The translations under genes and the position numbers were made by a program. Shown piece after piece: positions 7,312 through 15,765 of a stretch of DNA of 33,447 bases. The notes beneath the pieces were generated by a model, which saw only the letters and a program-made list of their open reading frames with translations, searched no databases and was not told the DNA's origin. The stretch lies in NCBI GenBank assembly GCA_945861245.1, contig CAMAUE010000049.1, forward strand, positions 1 through 33,447. Direction: 5' to 3'. Each line of letters begins with the position of its first letter. Position 1 is the first letter of the stretch. The DNA is from Singulisphaera sp. GP187. GTDB taxonomy: Bacteria > Planctomycetota > Planctomycetia > Gemmatales > Gemmataceae.

Positions 7312-7998
7312 ATGTACCCGCATCGCATCCGCTTACGTGGGCCGTGGGAATGTGAGCCTGTGGTCGCTGGCTCCTTTATGCCACGCCGCGTCATCATGCC
7401 TGCCCGCTGGCATGACGCGGGCTTGGTGGGATTCACGGGCGAGGCACGCTTCACGCGCAAGTTCGGCTTCCCAGGCCGCGCCGATGAGACCGAGCACATC
7501 TGGATCACCTGCGATGGCGTGACGGGATTGCTCCAGGTTTCCCTGAACGGCGTACGTTTTGCCAGCGAACCGATGACCGGATTCGATTTCGATGCGACCG
7601 CAGTGATGGCGGCGCGGAATCAACTCGAAGTCATCATCCATGGCGTGGACGAGGGTGCCGGTCTGTGGGGCGAAGTCGCCATGGAAATCCGCAAGGACGC
7701 GTTCCTTGCCGATGTGCGTCTGGAACAAATCGACGGAATTTGGCATATCCTGGGCCAAGCCGTCGGTGTCGCCGATCGCGAACTCGAACTGTATACGCTG
7801 ATCGACAATCGCAATGCCGACTACCGAACCATCACGCCGAAAGTCGCCGGCGAACCGTTTGCCGTGCCGCTGCCGACGATAAGCTCGGCAAACCATGCCG
7901 TGCGAATCGATCTCATCAACGTCTCGACGGTGTGGTACGCTGTCGAAATCCCAATTCCGCATTGGCGTAACGCGGGCGGGTGTGATATAACCGATTGA
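7312..7998 (+). CDS. Beta-sandwich (galactose-binding-like) protein of unknown function
   Basis: The product has 228 residues and no signal peptide. The first half resembles the sugar-binding jelly-roll of glycoside hydrolase family 2 proteins: RIRLRGPWE near the N-terminus, then GFTGEARFTRKFGFPG, HIWITCDGV, VSLNGVRF and NQLEVIIHG. There is no glycosidase catalytic domain, so it is either a stand-alone carbohydrate-recognition protein or something structurally similar. The second half (from about 125) is also strand-rich, with no recognised motif. It is bracketed by family A palindromes on both sides and so is probably its own transcription unit or a separately processed segment. Confidence 0.7.
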   Translation: MYPHRIRLRGPWECEPVVAGSFMPRRVIMPARWHDAGLVGFTGEARFTRKFGFPGRADETEHIWITCDGVTGLLQVSLNGVRFASEPMTGFDFDATAVMAARNQLEVIIHGVDEGAGLWGEVAMEIRKDAFLADVRLEQIDGIWHILGQAVGVADRELELYTLIDNRNADYRTITPKVAGEPFAVPLPTISSANHAVRIDLINVSTVWYAVEIPIPHWRNAGGCDITD

Positions 7999-8008
7999 GG
8001 TGGATATT

Positions 8009-8062
8009 CCGCTTGCGGCTTAGCGCTCAAGAGGTGCCACGCGAGCGCTAAGCCGCAAGCGG
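8009..8062 (+). repeat. Family A palindrome, copy 2 (54 bp)
   Basis: Perfect 20-base arms flank a 14-base centre, extended by TT before and AA after. It begins 11 bases after the stop at 7998. Confidence 0.97.
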
Positions 8063-8144
8063 AAGAAAACACCCAATCCGTTTACGCCCTCGTCTCGTCG
8101 AATATCCGTAATGTCTCGCTTCGTTTTTCTTTGAGGACTTTCCG

Positions 8145-9551
8145 ATGTTCGCTGTTGCTTCTCCTAAGCGGTTGCTCGCCTTCGCGGCGGTCGTTGTCTG
8201 CGCGGCAATGACGCCCTCGGCAAGCCAGGCCGCGTGCTGTTACTTTTCCGCGAAGAACGCCGACATTTTGCAGCCGGCGCAAAAAGTGTTCATCACCTGG
8301 AACCCGGAAGAAAAGATCGAGACCTTCACCGTGCAACCGAAGTTTGAAGGCAATGCCCTCGACTTCGGCATGGTCATCCCGACGCCCAGCCAACCGAAGC
8401 TGAGCGAAATGCCACGCGATTTCTTCAAACACCTGGCGATCTACTCGATCATGAAGCAACGGCAATTCCCGAACTCAGAGTTGCTGCCAAGGCTCTACGA
8501 TCGGCGCGAACGACTCTCGGCTAACACATTCGCGCGCGATGCCAGCAAGGCCGCACGCGAAAGCGAAGATGGGCAGGCGAAGAAACCGACCGTGGTCGTA
8601 CTCGAAGCAGGCGTCGTCGGATCGCTCGATTACAAAATCATCGAAGCCACCCGAGCCGACGATCTGTTCAAATGGCTCTCGGACAACAAGTACCACTACT
8701 CCGGCGACGCCGGCACGCTCAATTTTTATGTGCAGAAAAAATGGCTCTTCACGGTGATGAAGATCGACACCGCCCAGATGAAGCGCAACAAGGACGGCAC
8801 GTTCGACGGTGAAGTGACGCCGACGCGATTCCGTTTCGCCACCGAGAAGATGATCTATCCGCTCAAGATCACGCAGATTTCCGTGCGCGAGAAGACCGAA
8901 GCCCTGTTCTATGTGCAGGCGCCGTTCAAATGCGATCTCGAGGGCGACAATTCCTACCAGTACACCTGGGTGCCAATGCTGCAAGCGGCATCGGGCTGCA
9001 TGCCGAGCGGCATCCCCGGCAAAGGCGGCGATTGGTTGGCAGCGTTCAAGGGTGGCATCCCGCCGCTCATGCAACGTGCTCAATTGTTAAACTTTCGCTT
9101 CATCGCAGGTGCGCGTCCGCTGCCGAACGCCAAGGGCCACATCCCGACAACGATGGAATGGGCGCGCAAGCTGAGCAAGGAAGACGTCAGCATTCTGACA
9201 GGCAAAGCGCCGTACAGCCAGGCCGTGCCGAACGTGGACGAAGGCTTTAGCCGGGCCGACCTGAAAGACCCGCAGCGTGCCGAAGCGATCTACAAAGTCA
9301 TCCGCGCTCGCCTTGCCAAATCGCAGAAAGAGCATCCGCTGGGCTACCTCGTTCGCCACGCGCCGGCGGAGGACGTGAAGAACCTGCAACAGCTCGCCGG
9401 CCATCTCAGCGAAAGCTGGTTCATCACAAAGTTCCGCAAGATCTTCTGCCGTGATGAAATGAACGACGATCTGTCGATCGTTCCCGCGCGCTACAACGGC
9501 GCGGAGGACAACTCGGAATACGAAGAGCTGTTCCCGGTTTCGCCTCCGTGA
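8145..9551 (+). CDS. DUF2330 exported protein, paralogue 1
   Basis: The product has 468 residues and a signal peptide of about 28 residues ending SASQA, followed at once by ACCYFSAKNADILQPAQKV, the hallmark N-terminus of mature DUF2330 proteins. Other conserved blocks are FGMVIPTPSQPKL, EAGVVGSLDYKI, LFKWLSDNKYHYSG, KWLFTVMKID and LTGKAPYSQ. The molecular role of the family is unknown; its proteins are predicted to be outside the cytoplasm. GAGGA nine bases before the ATG supports the start. The next gene encodes a close paralogue with long identical blocks, so this is a tandem duplication. Family A palindromes lie on both sides. The main difference from the paralogue is in residues about 110-145, a variable linker. 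Confidence 0.93.
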   Translation: MFAVASPKRLLAFAAVVVCAAMTPSASQAACCYFSAKNADILQPAQKVFITWNPEEKIETFTVQPKFEGNALDFGMVIPTPSQPKLSEMPRDFFKHLAIYSIMKQRQFPNSELLPRLYDRRERLSANTFARDASKAARESEDGQAKKPTVVVLEAGVVGSLDYKIIEATRADDLFKWLSDNKYHYSGDAGTLNFYVQKKWLFTVMKIDTAQMKRNKDGTFDGEVTPTRFRFATEKMIYPLKITQISVREKTEALFYVQAPFKCDLEGDNSYQYTWVPMLQAASGCMPSGIPGKGGDWLAAFKGGIPPLMQRAQLLNFRFIAGARPLPNAKGHIPTTMEWARKLSKEDVSILTGKAPYSQAVPNVDEGFSRADLKDPQRAEAIYKVIRARLAKSQKEHPLGYLVRHAPAEDVKNLQQLAGHLSESWFITKFRKIFCRDEMNDDLSIVPARYNGAEDNSEYEELFPVSPP

Positions 9552-9574
9552 TCGAAAACCTGTCTTGTATTATT

Positions 9575-9628
9575 CCGCTTGCGGCTTAGCGCTCCGGTCG
9601 CGCCGTCCGAGCGCTAAGCCGCAAGCGG
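9575..9628 (+). repeat. Family A palindrome, copy 3 (54 bp)
   Basis: Perfect 20-base arms flank a 14-base centre that differs from the other copies. It lies 23 bases after the first DUF2330 stop and before the ribosome binding site of the second. Confidence 0.97.
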
Positions 9629-9656
9629 TGAATTCATTCTTTCAAGGAGACCTCGC

Positions 9657-11057
9657 ATGAGACTGCGATTGCTCGCCCTCGTTGCCGCGCTGGTGCTGTG
9701 CCTGCCTGCGACGACGCATGCCGCCTGCTGCTACTTCTCGGCCAAGAACGCCGACATTCTACAACCCGCCCAAAAGGTGTTCATCACCTGGGATCCGGAA
9801 AAGAAGGCCGAGACCTTCACCGTACAGCCGAAGTTTGAAGGCAACGCCCTCGATTTCGGCATGGTGATCCCAACGCCCTCGCAGCCGAAACTGCACGAGA
9901 TGCCGCGTGATTTCTTCAAGCATCTCGCGGTCTACACGATCATGCGTCAGCGTGCCTTCGCGGATTCCAAGCTGCTGCCTTTGATCGAGCCGCAACTGAT
10001 TTGGCCCCAATTTCGTGGTGGTGCGCCAGGTGCGCCATCGTCATCGAACGGGCAGGCGAAAGGCCAAATGGCGGAGCAAGAAAAACGCGCGCCGGCGATC
10101 AAGATTCTCGAAGCGGGCACGGTTGGCTCGCTCGATTACAAGATCATCGAAGCCGGTCGTGCGGACGACCTGTTCAAATGGCTCAAGGACAACCAGTACA
10201 GCTACTCCGGCGATGAAGCCACGCTCAATCACTACATCCAGAAGAAATGGCTCTTCACGGTGATGAAGATCGATACTGCCCAGATGAAGCGCAACAAGGA
10301 CGGCTCGTTCATCGGCGAAGTGTCGCCAACGCGATTCTCGTTCACATCCGAGAAGCTCGTCTATCCGCTCAAGATCACGCAGATCTCAGTTCGCGAAAAG
10401 ACCGAGGCGTTGTTCTACGTGCAAGCGCCGTTCAAATGCGATCTCGAAGGCGACAAGTCGTACCAGTACACCTGGGTGCCAATGCTGCAAGCGGCGTCGG
10501 GCTGTATGCCAAGCGGTATTCCTGGCAAAGGCGGCATGTGGCTGGAAGCGTTCAAGGGCGGCATCCCGCCGCTCATGCAGCGTGCTCAACTGCTCAACTT
10601 CCGCTTCATCGCTGGCCAACGCCCAACGCCGAACGCCAAGGGCCACATCCCGACAACAATGGAATTCGCACGCAAACTCGACGCGCGCGATGTCGGCATC
10701 CTGACGGGCAAGGCGCCGTACAGCGAACCGGTGCCCGATCCCGATGAAGGCTTCACGCTCGCTGACGCCAAGGACAAGGAACGCGCGAAAGCAATCGCCA
10801 AGGTCATCCGTGCTCGCCTGGCGAAATCGCAGAAGGAACGCCCGCTTGGCTACCTCGTCCGTGAAGCGCCAGCCTCCGACGTGAAGGACCTGCAACAGCT
10901 CACCGGCCATATCCTCGAAAACTGGTTCATCACCAAATTCCGCAAAATCTTCGCGCGGGACGAGATGAACGACGACCTGGCCATCGTGCCGGCTCGTTAC
11001 AACGGCGCGGAAGACACCTCCGAGTACGAGGAGCTGTTTCCCGTGTCGCCGCCGTGA
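9657..11057 (+). CDS. DUF2330 exported protein, paralogue 2
   Basis: The product has 466 residues, with a signal peptide (about 1-22, ending THA) followed by ACCYFSAKNADILQPAQKV as in paralogue 1. From the mature N-terminus to the C-terminus (YNGAEDTSEYEELFPVSPP) the two proteins align almost without gaps. The exception is residues about 105-140, where this copy has a Gly/Pro/Ser-rich linker (FRGGAPGAPSSSNGQ). AAGGAG before the ATG marks the start. The signal peptides differ much more than the mature proteins, which points to selection on the exported domain. Function is unknown. Confidence 0.93.
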   Translation: MRLRLLALVAALVLCLPATTHAACCYFSAKNADILQPAQKVFITWDPEKKAETFTVQPKFEGNALDFGMVIPTPSQPKLHEMPRDFFKHLAVYTIMRQRAFADSKLLPLIEPQLIWPQFRGGAPGAPSSSNGQAKGQMAEQEKRAPAIKILEAGTVGSLDYKIIEAGRADDLFKWLKDNQYSYSGDEATLNHYIQKKWLFTVMKIDTAQMKRNKDGSFIGEVSPTRFSFTSEKLVYPLKITQISVREKTEALFYVQAPFKCDLEGDKSYQYTWVPMLQAASGCMPSGIPGKGGMWLEAFKGGIPPLMQRAQLLNFRFIAGQRPTPNAKGHIPTTMEFARKLDARDVGILTGKAPYSEPVPDPDEGFTLADAKDKERAKAIAKVIRARLAKSQKERPLGYLVREAPASDVKDLQQLTGHILENWFITKFRKIFARDEMNDDLAIVPARYNGAEDTSEYEELFPVSPP

Positions 11058-11077
11058 TCTGATTGAATCCCGAATAC

Positions 11078-11173
11078 TAACCACAGAGGCACTGAGAGCA
11101 CGGAGTAAATGCGAGACAGGAACCGGCATCGCGGCGTCGCATTTTCTTTGTGTTCACTGTGCCTCTGTGGTTA
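11078..11173 (+). repeat. Imperfect inverted repeat (family F) after the DUF2330 pair
   Basis: The left arm TAACCACAGAGGCACTGAG and onward (11078-11114) pairs with the right arm 11137-11173, which ends CTGTGCCTCTGTGGTTA. The outer 15 bases match exactly and the inner parts are imperfect, ending in a matched TGCGA / TCGCA. It is the only palindrome of this sequence type here and lies between the paralogue stop and the WD40 gene start. Confidence 0.85.
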
Positions 11174-11209
11174 ATTTTATCCCCTTCATTCACCTCTTGC
11201 GGGATTACC

Positions 11210-13273
11210 ATGAACCACCGCCGACTTCCGCTGATTCTCTTGATGTGGTGTTCCCTCACAGCGACCGTTTACGCTCAGGACAAACTGCCGCCGCGCTTGC
11301 AGTCTTTCGCTCAAACTGGCCCTATGCGATTGACGCGTATTCTCGGCACGCCGGAGATTCAGCGGGTTCGCGGCTCTGGATTTAGCGCTGATGGAAGTCG
11401 ATTGGTTTTTGTCGAAGACATGTCCATCTTCCCTGATGACGACGAAGCTCAGAAAGTTATCTCGCCCATTAAGCTTCGTTCGCGATTGCACATTTGGGAA
11501 ACCAAGACAAGGGCCTGGCCGCGTGAGGTGGATCTGCTGGACAAGTCGATTTCTAGCGTGCTGGTCTCAAATGACGGAAAGTCAGCGTTGCTGATCGGCA
11601 CAATGCACCCCGGCAAAGACTGGCTCATCGACACGTTTGTGAGCGTGATCAATCTGGATACAGGCAAAGTGGTCCGCACGCTGATTACAGAAGATCCGCG
11701 CAAATCGTCGTTCTCCGCTCGTTTCGCTTTTGGGCCGGATGGAAAAAACGCTGTCACATCCATGTCGGGCAATGGATTAAAAGTCTGGGATGTCAAATCG
11801 GGGATACCAACAACGATTGACATCGGGAAAGATTTGCCTCCCGTTGGTGTCGCCTACCTGCCAAACAACAAGCAGTTCCTTGGAGTCGATGTTAACGGGA
11901 TCGTTCGGCTGTACGACATTGAAATAAAGAAGTTCCGCCGCCAATTTGGGACTAACGAAAAAGATATTGGAAATATGGTGGCAAGTAGAGACGGCGCGCG
12001 TTTAATTGCTTTTCACACCGAGTCATTCGTATCATCCTACCTTACGGTATGGGAGATAGAATCGGGCAAGAAGATAACCTTGCTACGCCCAGAAAAAGGC
12101 GTTGCCACCACAATGGTCTCGACCGCCATATTTTCTGAGGACGGTAAGACGGTACTATCCGTCTGGGTTAAACCAGATGAAGCTCCTGACGCCGTTCCCT
12201 CGTCGAAGCTCATCGCTTGGGACGCCGACACCGGCAAGATTCGCTGGTCGCGCACCGTGCCTTATCGCGCGCGTGTGCCTTGCGTTGTCAAAGGAAATGA
12301 ACTATTGATCGGCGGTGGTCCTAACCCAGTCGACGTTTGGTCTGTGAACGACGGCAAACTCGTGTCGTCCTGGACCGAGCACAAAAGCCCCGTCAACCTT
12401 ATCGCGGCCACGAGCGATGGATCCGTAATTTCCGCCGGGCACGAGCCAACAATTTTCGTTTGGGGAAACGGCCGCGTGGCAAATAGAGTTGTGCAGACGG
12501 ACGCGGTGACGGCACTCGTGGTTTCGCGCGACGCTAAATCCTGGCTGGTCGCTGGTGCCGATGGCTCCCTACGTCACACGCCGCCGGACAACGGCCGCTC
12601 GATCGGCATCGCTACTGGCCACAAGGGGACGATCACCGGCCTCGCCTATAGCGCGAAATCAACCTGGCTTTATTCTGCGTCTGAAGACCGCACCGTCAAA
12701 ACCTGGAGCACGATCGATGGCGGCGCGATCGCGACATTGGAGGGTCATTCCGAGGGCGTCAACGTCATCGCCGTCTCGCCGGACGATCGCTGGTTGGCAT
12801 CAGGCAGTAGCGACGCGACGATTCGCCTTTGGCCGATCAAAGGGGGCAAACTGGATGCTGACCGCGACATCATCGTACTTGAAGGGCATACCAAGGCGGT
12901 CGCATGTCTGGCGTTCTCCGCCGACGGCAAGTCGCTCATCACCGGTAGCCAGGATCGCAGTGTCAAGGTCTGGGATTGGACCAAGGCGAAATGCGTTCGC
13001 ACGATTGTGGGCCATAAGAACTGGGTGACGTCGTTGCTCGTAATCGACGCGAATACCGTGCTGACAACGAGCGACGATCTGACGGCGTGTCTCTGGAATC
13101 TCAACACCGGCAAAGAGATCGGCCAAGTCGATTTCGGCATCGTCGGCGACTGCCCGCGCTGCGTGACGCGCACGACCGATGGCCGAGTGTTTCTCGGCAC
13201 GTCGAATTGGTTGATCTACGAGATGGAACTGCGTCTGCCACAATCGAAGGCCGGCAGCGCATCGTCGAAATGA
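11210..13273 (+). CDS. Exported WD40-repeat beta-propeller protein
   Basis: The 687-residue protein has a signal peptide of about 23 residues (MNHRRLPLILLMWCSLTATV, cleaved near YAQ-DK). I take the ATG at 11210 because the longer frame to 11150 reads through the right arm of the family F palindrome and would bury the signal peptide. Typical WD40 units are clear in the last third: GHKGTITGLAYS...TVKTW, GHSEGVNVIAVSPDDRWLAS, GHTKAVACLAFSADGKSLIT and GHKNWVTSLL. The first two thirds hold degenerate units such as GFSADGSRLVF and FGPDGKNAV. Two seven-bladed propellers would fit the length. It is a scaffold type, with no catalytic residues seen and no known partner. Confidence 0.9.
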   Translation: MNHRRLPLILLMWCSLTATVYAQDKLPPRLQSFAQTGPMRLTRILGTPEIQRVRGSGFSADGSRLVFVEDMSIFPDDDEAQKVISPIKLRSRLHIWETKTRAWPREVDLLDKSISSVLVSNDGKSALLIGTMHPGKDWLIDTFVSVINLDTGKVVRTLITEDPRKSSFSARFAFGPDGKNAVTSMSGNGLKVWDVKSGIPTTIDIGKDLPPVGVAYLPNNKQFLGVDVNGIVRLYDIEIKKFRRQFGTNEKDIGNMVASRDGARLIAFHTESFVSSYLTVWEIESGKKITLLRPEKGVATTMVSTAIFSEDGKTVLSVWVKPDEAPDAVPSSKLIAWDADTGKIRWSRTVPYRARVPCVVKGNELLIGGGPNPVDVWSVNDGKLVSSWTEHKSPVNLIAATSDGSVISAGHEPTIFVWGNGRVANRVVQTDAVTALVVSRDAKSWLVAGADGSLRHTPPDNGRSIGIATGHKGTITGLAYSAKSTWLYSASEDRTVKTWSTIDGGAIATLEGHSEGVNVIAVSPDDRWLASGSSDATIRLWPIKGGKLDADRDIIVLEGHTKAVACLAFSADGKSLITGSQDRSVKVWDWTKAKCVRTIVGHKNWVTSLLVIDANTVLTTSDDLTACLWNLNTGKEIGQVDFGIVGDCPRCVTRTTDGRVFLGTSNWLIYEMELRLPQSKAGSASSK

Positions 13274-13289
13274 TGGGCGCTCGAACATT

Positions 13290-13343
13290 CCGCTTGCGGC
13301 TTAGCGCTCGCGTGGAATGCACTGAGCGCTAAGCCGCAAGCGG
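13290..13343 (+). repeat. Family A palindrome, copy 4 (54 bp)
   Basis: Perfect 20-base arms flank a 14-base centre. It lies 16 bases after the WD40 gene stop and 7 bases before the end of the convergent 56-residue gene. Confidence 0.97.
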
Positions 13344-13350
13344 AGATTCG

Positions 13351-13521
13351 TTACTTCGCCGGTACCGACGGCTGCTGCCACCACGGGCTGATGCGATGAA
13401 TCTTCTTCAAGAGGGTATCCTTTTCGCCAGGCGTCTTGGCCTTGGCTAATTTGCCTTTGAGTTTGGTCATCTTCGCAGTGCGGGATCGGCGTCGGCGAAG
13501 TTCAATCGTGCGTTCAACCAT
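13351..13521 (-). CDS. Small Arg/Lys-rich protein (56 residues), DUF6800-like
   Basis: The minus strand from ATG at 13521 to TAA at 13351 encodes 56 residues: MVERTIELRRRRSRTAKMTK, a Lys-rich helix (LKGKLAKAKTPGEKDTLLKK) and the tail IHRISPWWQQPSVPAK. A ribosome binding site (AGAAGGA) lies about ten bases before the start. The N-terminal pattern ERxxELRRRRxR recurs in small planctomycete proteins, which I recall as DUF6800; I cannot confirm this here. The strong positive charge suggests contact with RNA, ribosome or DNA. It is convergent with the WD40 gene and divergent from the cytochrome gene. Confidence 0.8.
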   Translation of the reverse strand: MVERTIELRRRRSRTAKMTKLKGKLAKAKTPGEKDTLLKKIHRISPWWQQPSVPAK

Positions 13522-13548
13522 TGCGGAATATCCTTCTCTTGATGGAAT

Positions 13549-13577
13549 GTCGTTAATTCGGGAACAGGTATTATAAT
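13549..13577 (+). promoter_or_regulatory. Candidate promoter of the di-haem cytochrome gene
   Basis: A perfect TATAAT (13572-13577) lies in an AT-rich stretch between the divergent small gene and the cytochrome gene. The hexamer 17 bases upstream (GTCGTT) is a weak -35 match. Transcription from here would put the palindrome at 13601-13666 into the 5' leader. Confidence 0.4.
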
Positions 13578-13600
13578 AACAAAGTGTGAATCGGGAAGGC

Positions 13601-13666
13601 GTTTACGTTTAGCGCTCGCGTAATTTCAGGCGAAGGCGCATTATTTCACGAGCGCTAAACGTAAAC
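13601..13666 (+). repeat. Palindrome in the leader of the di-haem cytochrome gene
   Basis: GTTTACGTTTAGCGCTCG (13601-13618) and CGAGCGCTAAACGTAAAC (13649-13666) form a perfect 18-bp stem with a 30-base centre. The core TTAGCGCTC is shared with family A, but the outer half differs and the centre is twice as long. It ends four bases before the ribosome binding site, so its folding could affect translation. Confidence 0.9.
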
Positions 13667-13669
13667 TAT

Positions 13670-13675
13670 GAGGTG
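13670..13675 (+). promoter_or_regulatory. Ribosome binding site deciding the cytochrome start
   Basis: GAGGTG lies seven bases before the ATG at 13683. The ATG at 13668 overlaps this site and has only palindrome sequence upstream, so 13683 is preferred. Confidence 0.75.
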
Positions 13676-13682
13676 CATCACC

Positions 13683-15674
13683 ATGCGTAAAAATATCGGC
13701 TGGATCATCGCGGGTTTCGTGCTTGGCATTCTCGCCAGCGTATTCGCAACCCATCAATGGCTCGCCCACGCCCAGCAAACCGAACGCCCCGGTAACTCGC
13801 TCGACAACCCGATCGATGTGCCACGCGATCTGTCCGGGCTATCCATCAAGATCCCACGCATCCGTGTGGTCCACACCACCGACGCCTGGCAGGAAGGCGG
13901 ATCGATGTACCTCCAGGAAGTCGATCCCTGGCTCGGCTACATGTGGGGCAAGGCGCTTTCGCAACGCAACTTCCGCGAACGCGATGGCGTCTACGGCGAT
14001 AACGGCAAAATCGAGGGCGTTCTCCTGCCCGACGGCGCCACCAAAATGATGGACCGCTCGCACACCAACTCGTGTGGCTCGTGCCATAACGTCCCGTACC
14101 GCGACGCCGGCGCCGGCATGACCATCGCCAAAAACGGAGCGACAGGACGCAATACGCCCCACATGTTCGGCGGCGGTCTCGTCGAGATGATCGGCCTGCA
14201 AATCCGACTCCAGGCCTACGCCATCGCTGACACCAATCGCGATGGCTGGATTTCAAAGGAAGAAGCCAAGGGCAAACGGCTCATCATCCACAATCTGCCT
14301 GACGGCGATCCAAATCGTGTCGCCGTCGATCTCGGCTCATTCGAGGAAAACGCGAATGGCATGCCGAGCTTGAACGCGATCATCTATCCGATCTACGTCG
14401 ACAAGAACGGCCAACGCATCGCCTATGCGCGCAATATGCAGCATCCCGAAGTCGCCGGCTATCAGATCGAAGTCCAGGTGTTCGGCTGGGGCAACCTGTA
14501 TATGCCCTTCCGCCCGCCGGTCTCGACCACGCTGCGTTCCTTCACCACCGCGCCGTTCGAGATTCATTCCGGATTGCAGGCCCACGATCCGACGACTTAC
14601 ACCAGCCCGAAGCGCGATGCGCATGCGCTGGTATCGAATCCCGGCGCTCAGCAATTCATCACGGCGGCGGCGAAGGACCGCGGCGGCGTCCGCGCCCCGA
14701 CCAAGACCGGTCTGCCCGGCATCAGCCTCGACGACCCTGATCGCGACGGCTACAGCGAGGAAATCTCCGAAGGCGATCTCGACGTCGCCGAATGGCATTT
14801 CCTCAACCATCCCTCCCCCGCGCGTGGCCGCAATACGTCGGACGTGAAAGCCGGCGAAAAGCTGTTTCAGCAGATCGGTTGTGCCACGTGCCACGTGCCC
14901 GATTGGCAACTTCTGCCCGGCAATCCCAACGCCAAGGACTATACGCAACGCTTCGACGGCGACCGGCGTTTCTTCGACCTCGCCGTCGCCTTCAACGACA
15001 AGACCGAACGCCTCGAAGGCAAAGTCGTCAAACTGACGAACAAAGTAAAAGACAAGAAAGGCGAACGCGATGTGCCCAAACGCGGCGCCACCACCGTTCG
15101 CGGCATCTACAGCGACTTCAAGTATCACGACGTCGGCGAAGACTTTTACCAGATGCAGTACGACGGCAGCATCGTCAAGAAATGGCGCACCGCGCCACTC
15201 TGGGGCGTCGGTCATACCGCGCCGTATGGCCATGATGGCGCCAATCTCGACCTCGACAGCGTCACCCGTCGCCACGGCGGCGCGGCGCTTGAGTCAAGGT
15301 TAAAATACGCAAAGCTCACCGATGCCGAGCGCAGCCAGGTCATCTGCTTCCTCAATAGCCTGGTCCTTTATCAGACCGACCAACTCCCGTGCGACATGAA
15401 CGGCGACGGCAAAATTGACGACAACTTCAAAGTGCAAGGCATGAACACCGGCATCGAACGCTTCAACGTCGAATGGCTTTTCCTCGCGCCGGTGCGCATC
15501 GAAGGCCCGATTCGCAACATTCGCGGCGAACGCATCGTGTCGTTTGCCGGCGTCAACCTCCGCCAGGCCTACGGCCTTGACCTCGAATTCCTCCGCGATA
15601 CGGATGGCGACGGCTTCCCCGACGTCATCGACCCCGAACCGTTGACTCGCGGATATCGGGACGGGGTGCGGTAG
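13683..15674 (+). CDS. Di-haem cytochrome c (DHOR/MauG-like) with EF-hand-type loops
   Basis: The 663-residue exported protein has an N-terminal hydrophobic segment (about 4-25, IGWIIAGFVLGILASVFATH) acting as signal or anchor. Two c-type haem sites are visible, CGSCH (131-135) and CATCH (400-404). After the second comes the block VGHTAPYGHDGANLDLDSVTRR with LTDAERSQVICFLNSL, typical of di-haem peroxidase and DHOR-type oxidoreductases. Calcium-loop-like motifs are present at DTNRDGWISKEE (about 184-195), DDPDRDGYSEE, DMNGDGKIDD and near the end DTDGDGFPDVIDPEP. The protein likely transfers electrons or oxidises a substrate in the periplasm; the substrate is unknown. It ends 10 bases before a family B palindrome and is convergent with the MFS gene. 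Confidence 0.88.
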   Translation: MRKNIGWIIAGFVLGILASVFATHQWLAHAQQTERPGNSLDNPIDVPRDLSGLSIKIPRIRVVHTTDAWQEGGSMYLQEVDPWLGYMWGKALSQRNFRERDGVYGDNGKIEGVLLPDGATKMMDRSHTNSCGSCHNVPYRDAGAGMTIAKNGATGRNTPHMFGGGLVEMIGLQIRLQAYAIADTNRDGWISKEEAKGKRLIIHNLPDGDPNRVAVDLGSFEENANGMPSLNAIIYPIYVDKNGQRIAYARNMQHPEVAGYQIEVQVFGWGNLYMPFRPPVSTTLRSFTTAPFEIHSGLQAHDPTTYTSPKRDAHALVSNPGAQQFITAAAKDRGGVRAPTKTGLPGISLDDPDRDGYSEEISEGDLDVAEWHFLNHPSPARGRNTSDVKAGEKLFQQIGCATCHVPDWQLLPGNPNAKDYTQRFDGDRRFFDLAVAFNDKTERLEGKVVKLTNKVKDKKGERDVPKRGATTVRGIYSDFKYHDVGEDFYQMQYDGSIVKKWRTAPLWGVGHTAPYGHDGANLDLDSVTRRHGGAALESRLKYAKLTDAERSQVICFLNSLVLYQTDQLPCDMNGDGKIDDNFKVQGMNTGIERFNVEWLFLAPVRIEGPIRNIRGERIVSFAGVNLRQAYGLDLEFLRDTDGDGFPDVIDPEPLTRGYRDGVR

Positions 15675-15684
15675 CAATTGCTTT

Positions 15685-15756
15685 GTTTAGCCGCTCGCCT
15701 CGGGCGAGCGCGAACAGGAGACGCAGGTCGCGCTCGCCCAAGGCGAGCGGCTAAAC
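15685..15756 (-). repeat. Family B palindrome between convergent genes
   Basis: The arms at 15685-15713 (GTTTAGCCGCTCGCC...) and 15728-15756 are 29 bases long with one mismatch. Each arm is itself a hairpin (GCTCGCC and GGCGAGC). The mismatch is C against A in the plus transcript but a G-U pair in the minus transcript. It fits tightly between the cytochrome stop (10 bases away) and the MFS stop (9 bases away), and could end both transcripts. Confidence 0.95.
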
Positions 15757-15765
15757 GAAATTCGC

